Shown here one piece after another: positions 51,252-60,154 of a stretch of DNA of 64,000 bases. The stretch lies in contig JADLFM010000247.1 in assembly GCA_020845495.1 (NCBI GenBank), positions 60,913-124,912 on the forward strand, read 5' to 3'. The notes below the pieces were generated by a model, which saw only the letters and a list, made by a program, of their open reading frames with translations, was not told the DNA's origin and did no database searches. Source of the stretch: Chloroflexota bacterium. GTDB lineage: Bacteria > Chloroflexota > UBA6077 > JACCZL01. A program made the position numbers and the translations under genes. Position 1 is the stretch's first letter, and every line of letters begins with the position of its first letter.

Positions 51252-52316
51252 TCAGTTGCCCCTGAGCAGCCGCCCGATTCGCCGCCTCCAACTGCCAGCG
51301 GACTGGTCACCGGACGTTTCGCCGTCGTCGGAAGGTGGAGCCGGCGCCGCGCCGGCGGCCCGCCGCTCCGCAATGTCGGCTTCGAGACGGGTACGGTCCT
51401 CGCGGAACCGATCGATGCGCTGGCGCATCCCGCCGGCTTCGACCTCGAGCGCGGTGATCCGCCAGCCAAGGATACGGTTGTTGTGGCGAAGCTCGAAGAG
51501 TCGGAAGCGGAGCGTCGAGTACTTGCCGTCGATCCCCATCGAGCGCGTCCGGGCCGCGTCGAGGCCGGCCCGCGCCGAGACGTCGTCATCTGGATCGATG
51601 GAGTCCGCCTCACGCTCACGGAGGCCAAGTGACAGGCCGTGGGTGAAGACGAGCAGACGGCTGTCCTGGCCCCATTCAGCGGCCCAGCCCCGCTCGCGGG
51701 CGATCCGGTCGGCGGTCGCGATCGTCGCCGGTGCCACGTCTAGCTCGACCTCGACAGGGATGGCGGCCTCGAATAGCGTCGCGTACAACTCGCGATTCTT
51801 GCGCGGCCGGCTCCCCTCGACGGCTGGCAGGTCATCGTGTTCTGGCAGCGTGACCGCCACCCCGCCGAGCGCGGTGAGCTCGCGCTTGAGACGCTCTTCC
51901 TCGCGCCGCAGCGCCACGATTTCCGACCGGATCTCGAGATGGCGGTCCGCCAGAGCGACCCAGGTCGCTTCGAGCGTGCGGCTTTGCTCGGTCAGGGCGA
52001 AGGTGACGTAGCGGGTGTGGTGATAGAGCGCTTCGAGGAGCAGCAAGTCGTCCCGGGTTTCGTTGAGCGAGATCAGAAGCTCACGATCGGCCTGGCCATG
52101 CAGGGGCGGGAGGACGCTGCCGGCCTCCAGGAAGGCAGCGCCACGCTCGAACGTCTTTGCCAGCGCCATCGCCGGCGTGGGCCAGATCGGGCCGGCAGCC
52201 TCGACGGCGAGCGCCTGAATCTCCGCGAGCATACGGAGGTGCACCCGGCCGCGCGCGGGCGTGTCGACGGTTGACTGCTCCTGTCGCTCGTTCTCCACAC
52301 TCGCCCCGTAGTTCAT
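51252..52316 (-). CDS. hypothetical protein with coiled-coil segments
   Basis: 354 residues from ATG 52316; a longer frame upstream looks non-coding, and the ribosome site is weak. Two helical stretches with heptad character are visible: about residues 105-150 (EATWVALADRHLEIRSEIVALRREEERLKREL in part) and about 280-320 (RQRIDRFREDRTRLEADI). Between them is a mixed alpha/beta part with an AWAAEWGQDSRLLVFTHGL stretch. The C-terminus is Pro/Asp rich and ends basic (SWRRRIGRLLRGN). No signal peptide and no family recognised. It may be cytoplasmic and structural or regulatory. Confidence 0.55.
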   Translation of the reverse strand: MNYGASVENERQEQSTVDTPARGRVHLRMLAEIQALAVEAAGPIWPTPAMALAKTFERGAAFLEAGSVLPPLHGQADRELLISLNETRDDLLLLEALYHHTRYVTFALTEQSRTLEATWVALADRHLEIRSEIVALRREEERLKRELTALGGVAVTLPEHDDLPAVEGSRPRKNRELYATLFEAAIPVEVELDVAPATIATADRIARERGWAAEWGQDSRLLVFTHGLSLGLREREADSIDPDDDVSARAGLDAARTRSMGIDGKYSTLRFRLFELRHNNRILGWRITALEVEAGGMRQRIDRFREDRTRLEADIAERRAAGAAPAPPSDDGETSGDQSAGSWRRRIGRLLRGN

Positions 52317-52594
52317 ATCGCGTGCCGGCTGAACGCATGAGCCGACGGCACGCCCCACATTCCCGTGTCGAGGGGCACATCCGGCGTATCTGACAGTATC
52401 CGTGCCACGCGTCGGGTCGTTCGCCGCGATTCTACCCGTTCCACGGGTCCGCCACGGAACGTCCTGGTCTGCACGCACCAGTGCTACCACGCGCTCAGGG
52501 ACTGAGCAGACGTGCAAGTCCGCGCGCTCGCGTGCCTGCGCGCGTCGTGCCCAACGCCTCGCCGGCCGTACGGCCGTGGCGCGTCGCGCCTGGC

Positions 52595-53080
52595 CTATCC
52601 GGACTCGGCAGGCCGTGCGGTAGCCTGAGGTGGCTCGGCAGGCTGTGCGAGAACCTGCGAAGGCTGCGCGGGAGCGTGCGGTGATTGGGCAGAGGTCTGC
52701 GGGATCTCGGTTGCTCCGGGCGGCGGTGTGCCGAGCCGCGCGAGGGCCTGATGGAACGGCTGGGCGGCCTCGGGGGTCAACTCACGGCTCACCAGTAGCA
52801 GCAGATTGTCGCGAATGCTCAGGTAGGGCCGTGCCCGCCAGTAACGCATCAGCCAGAGCCGCCACGCCTCCAATGCCTCCGGGGTGTCGAAGACGAGTAA
52901 CAAGTGTGGGTCGATAGCGCCCGGGCTAACGAACGTGAACGCCTGACGGTGGGTACGGGGCTGGGGCGCTTTCGCCGGCCAGCGGGCTTGCTGGACCTGA
53001 TCGATGTGCAGGCCAGCCCGATACAGCGCTTCGAGCGCGTCGTCGGCGTCCCAACGGTCGAAGGGGGGTGCGTCGCTCAT
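52595..53080 (-). CDS. hypothetical protein, 161 aa, coupled to HMG-CoA lyase gene
   Basis: Starts at ATG 53080, overlapping the stop of the HMG-CoA lyase gene by 4 bases (ATGA), so it is translated with it. It has an N-terminal globular part (DRWDADDALEALYRAGLHID, FVSPGAIDPHLLLVFDTPEALEAWRLWLMRYW) and a 45-residue Pro/Ala/Gln tail of repeated AQP-like units. The central HLLLVFDT-EALEAW looks like a small alpha/beta domain of unknown type. No family recognised. Composition and coupling support a real gene. Confidence 0.65.
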   Translation of the reverse strand: MSDAPPFDRWDADDALEALYRAGLHIDQVQQARWPAKAPQPRTHRQAFTFVSPGAIDPHLLLVFDTPEALEAWRLWLMRYWRARPYLSIRDNLLLLVSRELTPEAAQPFHQALARLGTPPPGATEIPQTSAQSPHAPAQPSQVLAQPAEPPQATARPAESG

Positions 53081-53997
53081 GTGTGAGCGCGCCCGGTGGC
53101 GCGGCAGGCCTGGTACACCTTACTCGTCAGAGGATGCCCGACCTTCTCGCCGATGAACGTCGAGGCTGCGACGACCGCGTCCAGACTGACGCCAGTCTCG
53201 ATGCCCAATCCTTCGAGCATGTAGAGCAGGTCCTCGGTTGCGAGGTTGCCGGCTGCGCCCGGTGCGAATGGGCAGCCGCCCAGCCCGCCAGCCGACGCGT
53301 CGAAGGTGCTGAAGCCAAGCTGGAGTGCTAGCAGGGCGTTTGCGAGCGCCGTGCCGCGTGTATCGTGGAAGTGGAGGCCGATGCGCTCGGTTCCAAGTCG
53401 TCGTGCGACCGGCTCCAGCACCCGCTCGACCAGCCCCGGCGTCGCGACGCCGATCGTGTCGCCCAGGGATACCTCATCGCAGCCGAGCTCGAACAACCGC
53501 TCCACGACCCGCAGCCCGGCTTCCGGCGACACGTCGCCCTCATACGGGCAGCCGAAGACGGTCGAAACGTAGCCGCGCACCCAGATGCCGTCGAGTCGTG
53601 CCCGAGCGACGACCTCGGCGATGTTCCGCAGCGACTCCTCGATGCTGGCGTTGATGTTGCGGCGATTGAAAGTCTCGGTGGCGGCAGTGAAGACGGCGAC
53701 GTCTCGCACGCCAGCCTGGAGCGCCCGCTCCATCCCCCGCACGTTGGGCACTAGGGCCGGGTAGCGCACCCCCGGTCGCCGGTCGATGCCGGCCATGACC
53801 TCCGCGGCATCGGCCATCTGAGGTACGGCCTTCGGGTGCACGAACGAGGTGGCTTCGACCACACCGACGCCGGACGCACTGAGGAGATCGATGAAGCGGA
53901 TCTTGTCGGCGGTCGAGATGATGGTAGCCTCGTTCTGGAGGCCGTCACGCGGGCCGACCTCGACCACGCGGACCGAGCGCGGGAGTGCTTCGAGCAC
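53077..53997 (-). CDS. mvaB: hydroxymethylglutaryl-CoA lyase
   Basis: 306 residues, standard length. TIM-barrel HMGL-like lyase: VEVGPRDGLQNEATIIST with the catalytic Arg-Asp, VEATSFVHPKAVPQMADA, GVRDVAVFTAATETF, LHFHDTRGTALANAL with the metal-binding His pair, and the loop GGLGGCPFAPGAAGN with the catalytic Cys. It splits HMG-CoA into acetyl-CoA and acetoacetate, the last step of leucine degradation. A CitE- or isopropylmalate-synthase-like function is unlikely because the Cys loop is present. It lies 60 bases downstream of the biotin carboxylase gene in the same direction. Confidence 0.93.
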   Translation of the reverse strand: MLEALPRSVRVVEVGPRDGLQNEATIISTADKIRFIDLLSASGVGVVEATSFVHPKAVPQMADAAEVMAGIDRRPGVRYPALVPNVRGMERALQAGVRDVAVFTAATETFNRRNINASIEESLRNIAEVVARARLDGIWVRGYVSTVFGCPYEGDVSPEAGLRVVERLFELGCDEVSLGDTIGVATPGLVERVLEPVARRLGTERIGLHFHDTRGTALANALLALQLGFSTFDASAGGLGGCPFAPGAAGNLATEDLLYMLEGLGIETGVSLDAVVAASTFIGEKVGHPLTSKVYQACRATGRAHT

Positions 53998-54057
53998 GAC
54001 CGAAACCTCGAACCCTGACCCAGCTAGCCACGCCTTGCAGCGCGCAGAGCCACCATG

Positions 54058-56100
54058 TCAGGCTCGTTTGCTGTGCCGTTCATCCCCTAACTCTACCAGG
54101 ACCTGGCCGCCATCCACCGCTTCGCCCTCCTGGCAGCGCACGGCGGCGACGAAGCCGTCGTGTGGCGCAGTGATGCTGTGCTCGATCTTCATCGCCTCGA
54201 CGATCGCTACGGTCTGGTGGGCGCGAACCTGGTCACCCTCACGGACGGCGACGCGAACGACCCGGCCCGGCATGGGCGCGACGAGCGTATCGGCCCCACT
54301 GCCGCCCGCGACGCCGGCGAGCGCCGCTTCTGGGTTCGGAGGGCCGGCCCAGGCGACGACATGGCTGGCGTCGGCCGTGGACACCAGGAGCCCGTCTCCG
54401 CGCCGGTCGACCCGGATGTCAGCGGCCGCGCGGCTGCCGTCCAGCGTCTCGACGTGAGCGCTCGGCTCCTCGGCGGGGACGCCCACCCGAAACCACTCCT
54501 CGCCGACCATCACGCGCCACCATCCTGGGCCATCGGCGTCGACGACTGCCGGTATCAGGCTGTCGCCGTCGCGATACCAGCGCCGCACGCCCTGGCCGGA
54601 GATTCGCCACGCGCCGAGCGCCGCCCAGGGGTCCGAAGGCTGGCCCGGACGGATCGTGGTGACTGGTTGGGCGGCCTCGATAGCGGCTGCCGCCGCGACG
54701 AATGCTGCCGGCGGCCGAGCGGCCTCGGCCGGCTGCCATGCCTGCTCCAGAAATTGCGTCGTCGTCTCACCGGCCCGGAATATCGTCTGCTCGAGGATCC
54801 AGACCAGCAGTGCCCGATTGGTTGCGACGCCCGCGACCTCATACCGCTGGAGCGCGTCGCAGGCGCGAGCGATTGCCGTTGCACGATCCTCGCCGTACGC
54901 GATGAGTTTCGCCAGCATCGAGTCGTAGAACGTGGTCACGGTGTCGCCCTCGGCGTAGCCCACGTCGTGGCGCAGCCCCACGCCGAGTGGGGGCCGGAGC
55001 CGCGTGAGCCGCCCAGACGACGGTACGAAGTCGTGGAAGGGGTCTTCGGCGTAGAGGCGGCACTCGACGGCATGCCCCCGGAGCTGCACGTCCTCCTGGC
55101 GGATGTCGAGCGGAAGCCCCGCCGCGACCTCGATCTGGCGTCGGACCAGATCGACGCCGGTGACGAGCTCCGTCACCGGGTGTTCGACCTGGAGGCGGGC
55201 ATTCATCTCGATGAAGGAGAAGCGCCCGGTCTCGTCGAGCAGGAACTCACAGGTGCCGGCGTTCCAGTAGCCGGCTGCACCGGTCACCGTCACTGCCGCC
55301 GCACCGAGTGCTGCCCGTAGCTCCGGCGTGACGGCTGGCGACGGGCACTCTTCGATCACTTTCTGGTGCCGCCGCTGCACGCTGCAATCGCGCTCGCCCA
55401 GGTACAGAATGGCGCCGTGTCGGTCGCCGAGTACCTGCACCTCGACGTGGCGCGCCGACGTGACGTACCGTTCGAGCAGCAACGCGCCGTCCCCGAACGC
55501 GGCCAGTGCTTCGCGGCGCGCCCCGGTCAGGGCTTCGGCCAGCATGTCCGGCTCTGTGACGACCCGGATTCCCCGTCCGCCGCCGCCCGCGACCGCCTTC
55601 ACAAGCAGGGGATAGCCGATCTCTGCCGCTCGCGCCGTCAACGTCGCGTCGTCCTGGGCAGGTCCGTCGTAGCCGGGCACAACCGGGACGCCGTGTGCGG
55701 CGGCGAGTTGGCGCGCCGCCGCCTTGTCTCCAACCAGCCGCATCGCCGCTGGTGATGGTCCGATGAAGGTCAGTCCGGCTTGCTCACAGGCGGCCGCGAA
55801 GTCGGCATTCTCGGAGAGGAAGCCGTAGCCGGGGTGGATCGCGTCCGCGCCACTGCGGCGGACTGCGTCCACAACCCGCTCGATCGAGAGGTAGCTTTCC
55901 CTGGCGGGCGCTGGGCCGATCGGCACGGCCTCGTCGGCAAGGCGGGTGTGGAGCGCGCCGCGGTCAGCCTCAGAGAATACCGCGATCGAGCGGATGCCCA
56001 GTTCGCGGCAGGCTCGGCTGATCCGGATGGCAATCTCGCCTCGGTTCGCGATCAGAATACGTCTGAATGGGATGACCCGGCTCGGCGGCACGCCCGGCAC
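54058..56100 (-). CDS. acyl-CoA carboxylase alpha subunit (biotin carboxylase plus BCCP), methylcrotonyl-CoA type likely
   Basis: 680 residues. Biotin carboxylase domain (about 12-455): RRILIANRGEIAIRISRACRELG, HPGYGFLSENADFA, KAVAGGGGRGIRVV (ATP loop), LGERDCSVQRRHQKVIEECPSP and EMNARLQVEHPVTE. A linker region then leads to the biotinyl domain, with Lys638 in the IVEAMKIEHSI motif. Such fused alpha subunits serve acetyl-, propionyl-, geranyl- or methylcrotonyl-CoA carboxylases. Adjacency to HMG-CoA lyase favours methylcrotonyl-CoA (leucine catabolism). The carboxyltransferase beta subunit is not in the window, so the substrate assignment remains inference. Confidence 0.9.
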   Translation of the reverse strand: MPGVPPSRVIPFRRILIANRGEIAIRISRACRELGIRSIAVFSEADRGALHTRLADEAVPIGPAPARESYLSIERVVDAVRRSGADAIHPGYGFLSENADFAAACEQAGLTFIGPSPAAMRLVGDKAAARQLAAAHGVPVVPGYDGPAQDDATLTARAAEIGYPLLVKAVAGGGGRGIRVVTEPDMLAEALTGARREALAAFGDGALLLERYVTSARHVEVQVLGDRHGAILYLGERDCSVQRRHQKVIEECPSPAVTPELRAALGAAAVTVTGAAGYWNAGTCEFLLDETGRFSFIEMNARLQVEHPVTELVTGVDLVRRQIEVAAGLPLDIRQEDVQLRGHAVECRLYAEDPFHDFVPSSGRLTRLRPPLGVGLRHDVGYAEGDTVTTFYDSMLAKLIAYGEDRATAIARACDALQRYEVAGVATNRALLVWILEQTIFRAGETTTQFLEQAWQPAEAARPPAAFVAAAAAIEAAQPVTTIRPGQPSDPWAALGAWRISGQGVRRWYRDGDSLIPAVVDADGPGWWRVMVGEEWFRVGVPAEEPSAHVETLDGSRAAADIRVDRRGDGLLVSTADASHVVAWAGPPNPEAALAGVAGGSGADTLVAPMPGRVVRVAVREGDQVRAHQTVAIVEAMKIEHSITAPHDGFVAAVRCQEGEAVDGGQVLVELGDERHSKRA

Positions 56101-56221
56101 CTCCGCACGAAAGCGTACACCAGACCCCCGAATGGTGCCCGCTCATGCGGTGTGCCGGGCGTGCCGTCGAACCTCTGGCCCGCCTGGGGCGCGACGGCAC
56201 GCCCGGCCGCCGTTGCGCCCG

Positions 56222-56470
56222 CTACTGCCCCAGCAGCGGCGAGACCGGCTCGCGGTAGATGGTGCCGCCGCATTGGCAGCAGCGTAACATCCGTCCTTCG
56301 ACGCGTAGGCGGCTCGAACAGTCCGCGTGGTGATACACCTTGCCACCGATGATCTGGCCGACCGACCGGCCGCACATCAGACACGAAAGGTCCGCCTCGA
56401 CGTTCGGGCGTCGCAACCGGATCACCTTCGCTGCCTCGGTCCGCTCGCGCTCGGCGATTGGCGCCACCAT
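56222..56470 (-). CDS. small zinc-ribbon-like protein, 82 aa
   Basis: ATG 56470 behind GAGGAGGG; the open frame further upstream is unlike coding sequence. Two Cys pairs frame the protein: CLMC (about 30-33) and CCQC (about 63-66), with a YHHADC stretch between them. That spacing fits a treble-clef or zinc-ribbon of two ligand pairs. The N-terminus is charged (ERERTEAAKVIRLRRPNVEAD). No family recognised. Putative roles are nucleic-acid or protein binding. It precedes the biotin carboxylase gene on the same strand by about 120 bases. Confidence 0.68.
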   Translation of the reverse strand: MVAPIAERERTEAAKVIRLRRPNVEADLSCLMCGRSVGQIIGGKVYHHADCSSRLRVEGRMLRCCQCGGTIYREPVSPLLGQ

Positions 56471-56828
56471 GGTCGTGCCCTCCTCGGCCCGCGTCGGTGC
56501 TGATGCCCGCTGCCAACGCGCTCTGCTGACGTCGTTCGTCGACCCTATCGTATGACCTCCTCGTCGTGCAGGCTGTCGACGAGGACACGTACGGAATGTC
56601 GCGCTGCTGACATCTACTCCTGGTGATGGGCAGTACGCTCGCCAGTGAAGGAGCCGGAACGCCGCGTGCAGAATTCTCCCGAGGGTCAGCGCAGCCGGCC
56701 CGTCATCTCGGCAAACCCGACCGGCTACATCGCGCAACCTAGAAATGTGCTCCCACGCGGCCCAAAACGTGCAAGACTGAAGGTGCCACGGCCGTCCGAT
56801 GATGCGCGGCCGACGGCGGAGGTTCCCG

Positions 56829-57845
56829 ATGCAGCTCGTCGATCGAATGGCCACCACGGCGCCGAGTCGGCATGGCGCCCTCGGCTTGAGTGACGCTCAG
56901 GCGGTCGAGCTGTTCCGCCTGATGCTGCTCACTCGACGCACCAGTGAACGGGCGATGATCCTTGCGAAGCAGGGGCGGGTCTCTATCGCGGTGCCATCGG
57001 ACGGCCATGAAGCGGCCCAGGTCGGCGCGGTCGCCGCGCTTGGTCCGCTCGATACGCTCTTTCCGTACTATCGCGGGCTGGGTGCAGCCCTGGCGCGAGG
57101 GTACAGCGTGCGTGAGGTGATGCTCGATCATTTCGGCCGCGCCGACGCTCCCAGCAGCGGCGGACGCCAGATGCCAGACCATTGGTCGTCGCCGCGCCTC
57201 CGGCTGGTGACCAATTCGAGCAGCGTCGGCACCCACATCCCCCACGCGGTCGGCGTGGCATTGGCGTCGCAACTGCGTGGTGAGGACGCGGTAGCCTACG
57301 CCTCGTTTGGCGAAGGAGCCGTCAGCAAGGGCGACTTCCACGAAGGCGCCAGCTTCGCCGTCATCCATCGATTGCCGGTCATCCTGGTCTGCGAGAACAA
57401 CCGCTACTCGATCTCGGTTCCCCTCGCCCTCGAGTCGCCGCTCCCGAGCGTAGCGGACCGGGCCGCTGGGTACGGGATGACCGGCGTCTCGGTCGACGGT
57501 ATGGACGTGCTCGAGGTGTACCGAGTCGTTCGGGAGGCGCGGGCACGCGCGATCCGAGGTGACGGCCCGACGCTGATCGAGGCGCGGGTGTATCGCTTCG
57601 GGCTGCACACGAGCCACGTGGGCATCGAAAACTACCGGTCGCACGACGAGATCGAGCGTGAGCGCACTCACGATCCGCTGCGGGTCTACCGCGACTACCT
57701 GGAATCCGTGGGCCTGCTCGACACGCGCACCGTCGACGCGCTGCTGACAGCGATCGAGGCTGAGGTGGATGCGGCAGTCGCGGCTGCCGAGGCGGCGCCG
57801 GTCCCCGCTCCCGATACGGCGACGGCGCAGGTGTACGCCTCCTGA
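56829..57845 (+). CDS. 2-oxoacid dehydrogenase E1 alpha subunit (pyruvate or branched-chain)
   Basis: 338 residues from ATG 56829, with CGGAGG upstream. ThDP-dependent E1 alpha. Visible: MLLTRRTSERAMILAKQGRV, PYYRGLGAALARG, the GRQMPDHWSS loop, the ThDP/Mg motif ASFGEGAVSKGDFHEGASFA with downstream CENNRYSISVP, and the C-terminal YRSHDEIERERTHDPLRVYRDYL with the phosphorylation-loop type RSH. The GRQMP-H loop and the MTGVSVDGMD stretch resemble the branched-chain (BkdA1) group. The usual E1 beta and E2 genes do not follow. Next to leucine catabolism genes, a branched-chain role fits, but pyruvate is not excluded. Confidence 0.88.
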   Translation: MQLVDRMATTAPSRHGALGLSDAQAVELFRLMLLTRRTSERAMILAKQGRVSIAVPSDGHEAAQVGAVAALGPLDTLFPYYRGLGAALARGYSVREVMLDHFGRADAPSSGGRQMPDHWSSPRLRLVTNSSSVGTHIPHAVGVALASQLRGEDAVAYASFGEGAVSKGDFHEGASFAVIHRLPVILVCENNRYSISVPLALESPLPSVADRAAGYGMTGVSVDGMDVLEVYRVVREARARAIRGDGPTLIEARVYRFGLHTSHVGIENYRSHDEIERERTHDPLRVYRDYLESVGLLDTRTVDALLTAIEAEVDAAVAAAEAAPVPAPDTATAQVYAS

Positions 57846-58027
57846 ACGTTCCCGCACGTGATCCACGGGCTGTGCCTGGTTGACTCGTGGCGCGGCTTGG
57901 TTGTGCGAGGATGGACCATCAGGCGCCCACGCTCGATGACAGCGTGCCTGTAGCTCAGCCCGCGGCCTCCCGCCGATTCTCGACTTGAAGGTGAGCCGAC
58001 ACCGAGACCGGGGGGTCACCTGGGCTA

Positions 58028-58056
58028 TTGACGCCCTGCGGGGTGCTACCTATACT
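58028..58056 (+). promoter_or_regulatory. strong sigma-70-type promoter for the importer 2 leader
   Basis: TTGACG (58028-58033), a 17-base spacer, and TATACT (58051-58056): five of six consensus bases in each box with ideal spacing. Transcription would start near 58063 and run about 560 bases before the binding protein. Confidence 0.72.
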
Positions 58057-58064
58057 GCGTCGTA

Positions 58065-58335
58065 GCAGGGTGTGGAGTTGCTGAGATATGCGACGACGCA
58101 CTGCACCGGTACCTGACCCTTCCTACTCTGATGTAACGTGGTAGGCGCTATCGATGCGGTGCGCCTACCACAAGTCGCAAATATCTGAGAGCGTGCCTCC
58201 CTCGTTGGTGAGGGACAATCGGCCCTCGCGGACGAGGGGTAATGTATGACGCCTGCCTATCTCTTTTGCATTGATGGCGGGACCGACTCCAGCACACAAG
58301 CACAGGTAGCGCCTACCGGCCGTGAAGCTCTTTTT
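58065..58335 (+). promoter_or_regulatory. structured 5' leader (possible riboswitch or attenuator)
   Basis: Downstream of the promoter, AGATATGCGAC (58084-58094) can pair with GTCGC and ATATCT (58174-58186, two-base bulge), closing an internal domain. Inside it, GTGGTAGGCGC (58138-58148) forms a perfect 11-bp hairpin with 58161-58171. The same GTAGG (58141-58145) can pair with CCTAC at 58122-58126 instead, and GCGCCTACC occurs again at 58309-58317. A CCCTCG/CGAGGG hairpin is at 58223-58238, and TTTTT at 58331-58335. It fits a regulatory leader; no known class was recognised. Confidence 0.5.
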
Positions 58336-58624
58336 CGCGTTGCCGGGCATCCGTTACACAGGACGCGTCCTGGTCCGGCCGAGCGCGCCGTTGACCGGAC
58401 GGTGTCGTCCGTGCTTGGTGCACGCATGCCCCTGAGGCGTGGGCTCACGGACAGTGCGCGAGAGCGAGACGCACGCGCGCACTGCCAACGCAGCCTGTCC
58501 GATCGTGGGAGGTGACGAAGGACACGACTCGATCTCGGGGATTGATATTTGCGCACGGGTTTCGGGACGAGCCGGCCGGCGATTCATCCGACCGGCACAT
58601 CGGAGAATGGCGAGGAGTCGCATC

Positions 58625-60154
58625 ATGACGAGGGCGAACCACGATCTGGTCGCTCGAGCGGCCCTAACTCGTAGGAGCTTTCTTCGCGTCGCTGCGCTGC
58701 TAACTGGCGGTGCTGCCGTGGGTGCTCTGTCCGCGTGTAGCGGGCAGGCGACAGCGCCGGCCGCGCCGGCGGCGCCCGCCAAGCCGGCCGAACCGGCCAA
58801 GCCTGCCGCCCAGGCCCCGGCCGCACAACCAGCCCAGCAGGCGCCGTCCTCCGCCAAGCCAGGCGACTTCGATTGGAAGAAGTACAAGGGGACGACGATC
58901 AACCTGGCGCTGAACAAGCACCCCTACACTGAGTCGCTCATGCCCCTCCTGGACGCCTTCAAAGAAGAGACCGGCATGAACGCTCAGTTCTTGATCCTGC
59001 CGGAAACCGAGTACTTCCGGAAGATCGAGCTCGACATGTCGACGGGCGCTGGCGAGTACGACGTCTTCATGACCGCCCCGACCCGTAACTGGACCTACGC
59101 CAAGCCAAGCTGGGTGGAACCGCTCGACAAGTATCTTTCGGACCCGAAGCTCACCCACCCAGAATACGACCATGCCGACTTCTTCCCGCTGCTACGCGAA
59201 GTCAACATGTGGGACAAGACCATCGGCGGCGGCGTGGGCAAGGGGAGTCCGTGGGCTATTCCGGTGCACGTGGAGACGTACCTGCTGGCGTACCGAAAGG
59301 ACATCTTCGACGAGAAGGGGATCAAAGTGCCCGGTACGCTCGAGGAATGGCACGAGGCCGCGAAGAAGGCGACCTTCAAGGATAAGGATGGTTCCCAGAT
59401 CTACGGCACCATCCAGCGTGGCATTCGCGAGGGCAATACAAACACCGGCTTCGTGTCGGCCTACCGGGCCTACGGCAACGCCGACTTCGACGAGAACCTC
59501 AACGTCCAGGTCAACCAGTCCGGAGCGGTCAAGTTCTACGAGCAGTGGGCGCAGACCATCAAGGAGACGAGTACGCCCGGTTGGACGAACGTCACCTGGT
59601 ACGAAGGCAAGGAGTCGTTCACACAGGGCAAGTACGCGATGTACTTCGACTGCGACTTCTTCGCTGCCGGCTATGAAGACAAGAACACGTCCAAGGTGGC
59701 CGGCAAGGTCGGCTACGCGCCGCCGCTCGCGCCCTCCCCCGACAAGCGCTGGACGCACGTGTCCACCTGGGCGCTCGGCATGTCGGCCGCGTCCAAGAAC
59801 AAGGAGGCCGCCTGGTACCTCATCCAGTGGGCCACCAGCAAGCAGCGGCTCCTCGACGCGACACTGAAGTACAACAACTTCAACCCCACCCGGAAGTCGG
59901 TCTTCGACAACGCCGACGTCCAGAAGAAGATGGGGGAGTGGGGAGGCGGCACCTATCTCCCGGCCGTCCTCGACAACCTGAACAAGTACGTCAAGATGGC
60001 ATACACGCCGAACCCCGAGTTGCCAAACTTCACCGCACGGACGTCGCAGGCGCTTCAAGAGATCTGGAACGGCAATCCGGCGCAGAAGGTTCTGGATGCG
60101 GCGGCCGAAGACATCAATGCCAACATGACCAAGGCGGGCTGGCGAAAGGCCTAG
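58625..60154 (+). CDS. extracellular sugar-binding lipoprotein (ABC family 1)
   Basis: 509 residues from ATG 58625, with AGGAG 7 bases upstream; ATG 58607 is possible. A twin-arginine signal (LTRRSFLRVAALLTGGAAVG) leads to the lipobox GALSAC. A 45-residue Ala/Pro/Lys/Gln linker follows, then a family 1 solute-binding domain (DWKKYKGTTINLALNKHPYTES, WAIPVHVETYLLAYRKDIFDEKGIKVPGTLEEW, WALGMSAASKNKEAAWYLIQWATS). Overall resemblance to the protein at 26749 is clear but distant. It is the first gene of importer 2 and is followed by two permeases, again without an ATPase. The sugar is unknown. Confidence 0.93.
   Translation: MTRANHDLVARAALTRRSFLRVAALLTGGAAVGALSACSGQATAPAAPAAPAKPAEPAKPAAQAPAAQPAQQAPSSAKPGDFDWKKYKGTTINLALNKHPYTESLMPLLDAFKEETGMNAQFLILPETEYFRKIELDMSTGAGEYDVFMTAPTRNWTYAKPSWVEPLDKYLSDPKLTHPEYDHADFFPLLREVNMWDKTIGGGVGKGSPWAIPVHVETYLLAYRKDIFDEKGIKVPGTLEEWHEAAKKATFKDKDGSQIYGTIQRGIREGNTNTGFVSAYRAYGNADFDENLNVQVNQSGAVKFYEQWAQTIKETSTPGWTNVTWYEGKESFTQGKYAMYFDCDFFAAGYEDKNTSKVAGKVGYAPPLAPSPDKRWTHVSTWALGMSAASKNKEAAWYLIQWATSKQRLLDATLKYNNFNPTRKSVFDNADVQKKMGEWGGGTYLPAVLDNLNKYVKMAYTPNPELPNFTARTSQALQEIWNGNPAQKVLDAAAEDINANMTKAGWRKA

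Larger units (their letters stand above)
57846..58624. other. long intergenic/leader region before sugar ABC importer 2
   Basis: About 780 bases without a convincing gene. It holds one strong promoter (58028-58056), a set of inverted repeats, the only T5 run noticed in a spacer (58331-58335), and the ribosome site for the binding protein. Described in parts below. Between 58340 and 58600 I see nothing recognisable. Confidence 0.5.

Noticed and set aside
57948..58020. A tRNA-like start (GCCTGTAGCTCAG) upstream of the importer 2 promoter
   Set aside because: No D-loop GG, no anticodon stem, and no GGTTCGAATCC-type T arm follow; the acceptor ends do not pair. No other tRNA was found in the window.
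58065..58150. Resemblance of the leader to a TPP riboswitch (CAGGGTG, GCTGAGA, ACCTGA in order)
   Set aside because: The most conserved part, GGATAATxCCAGCGxAGGGA, is absent and the helices differ. The downstream genes are sugar transporters, not thiamin genes.
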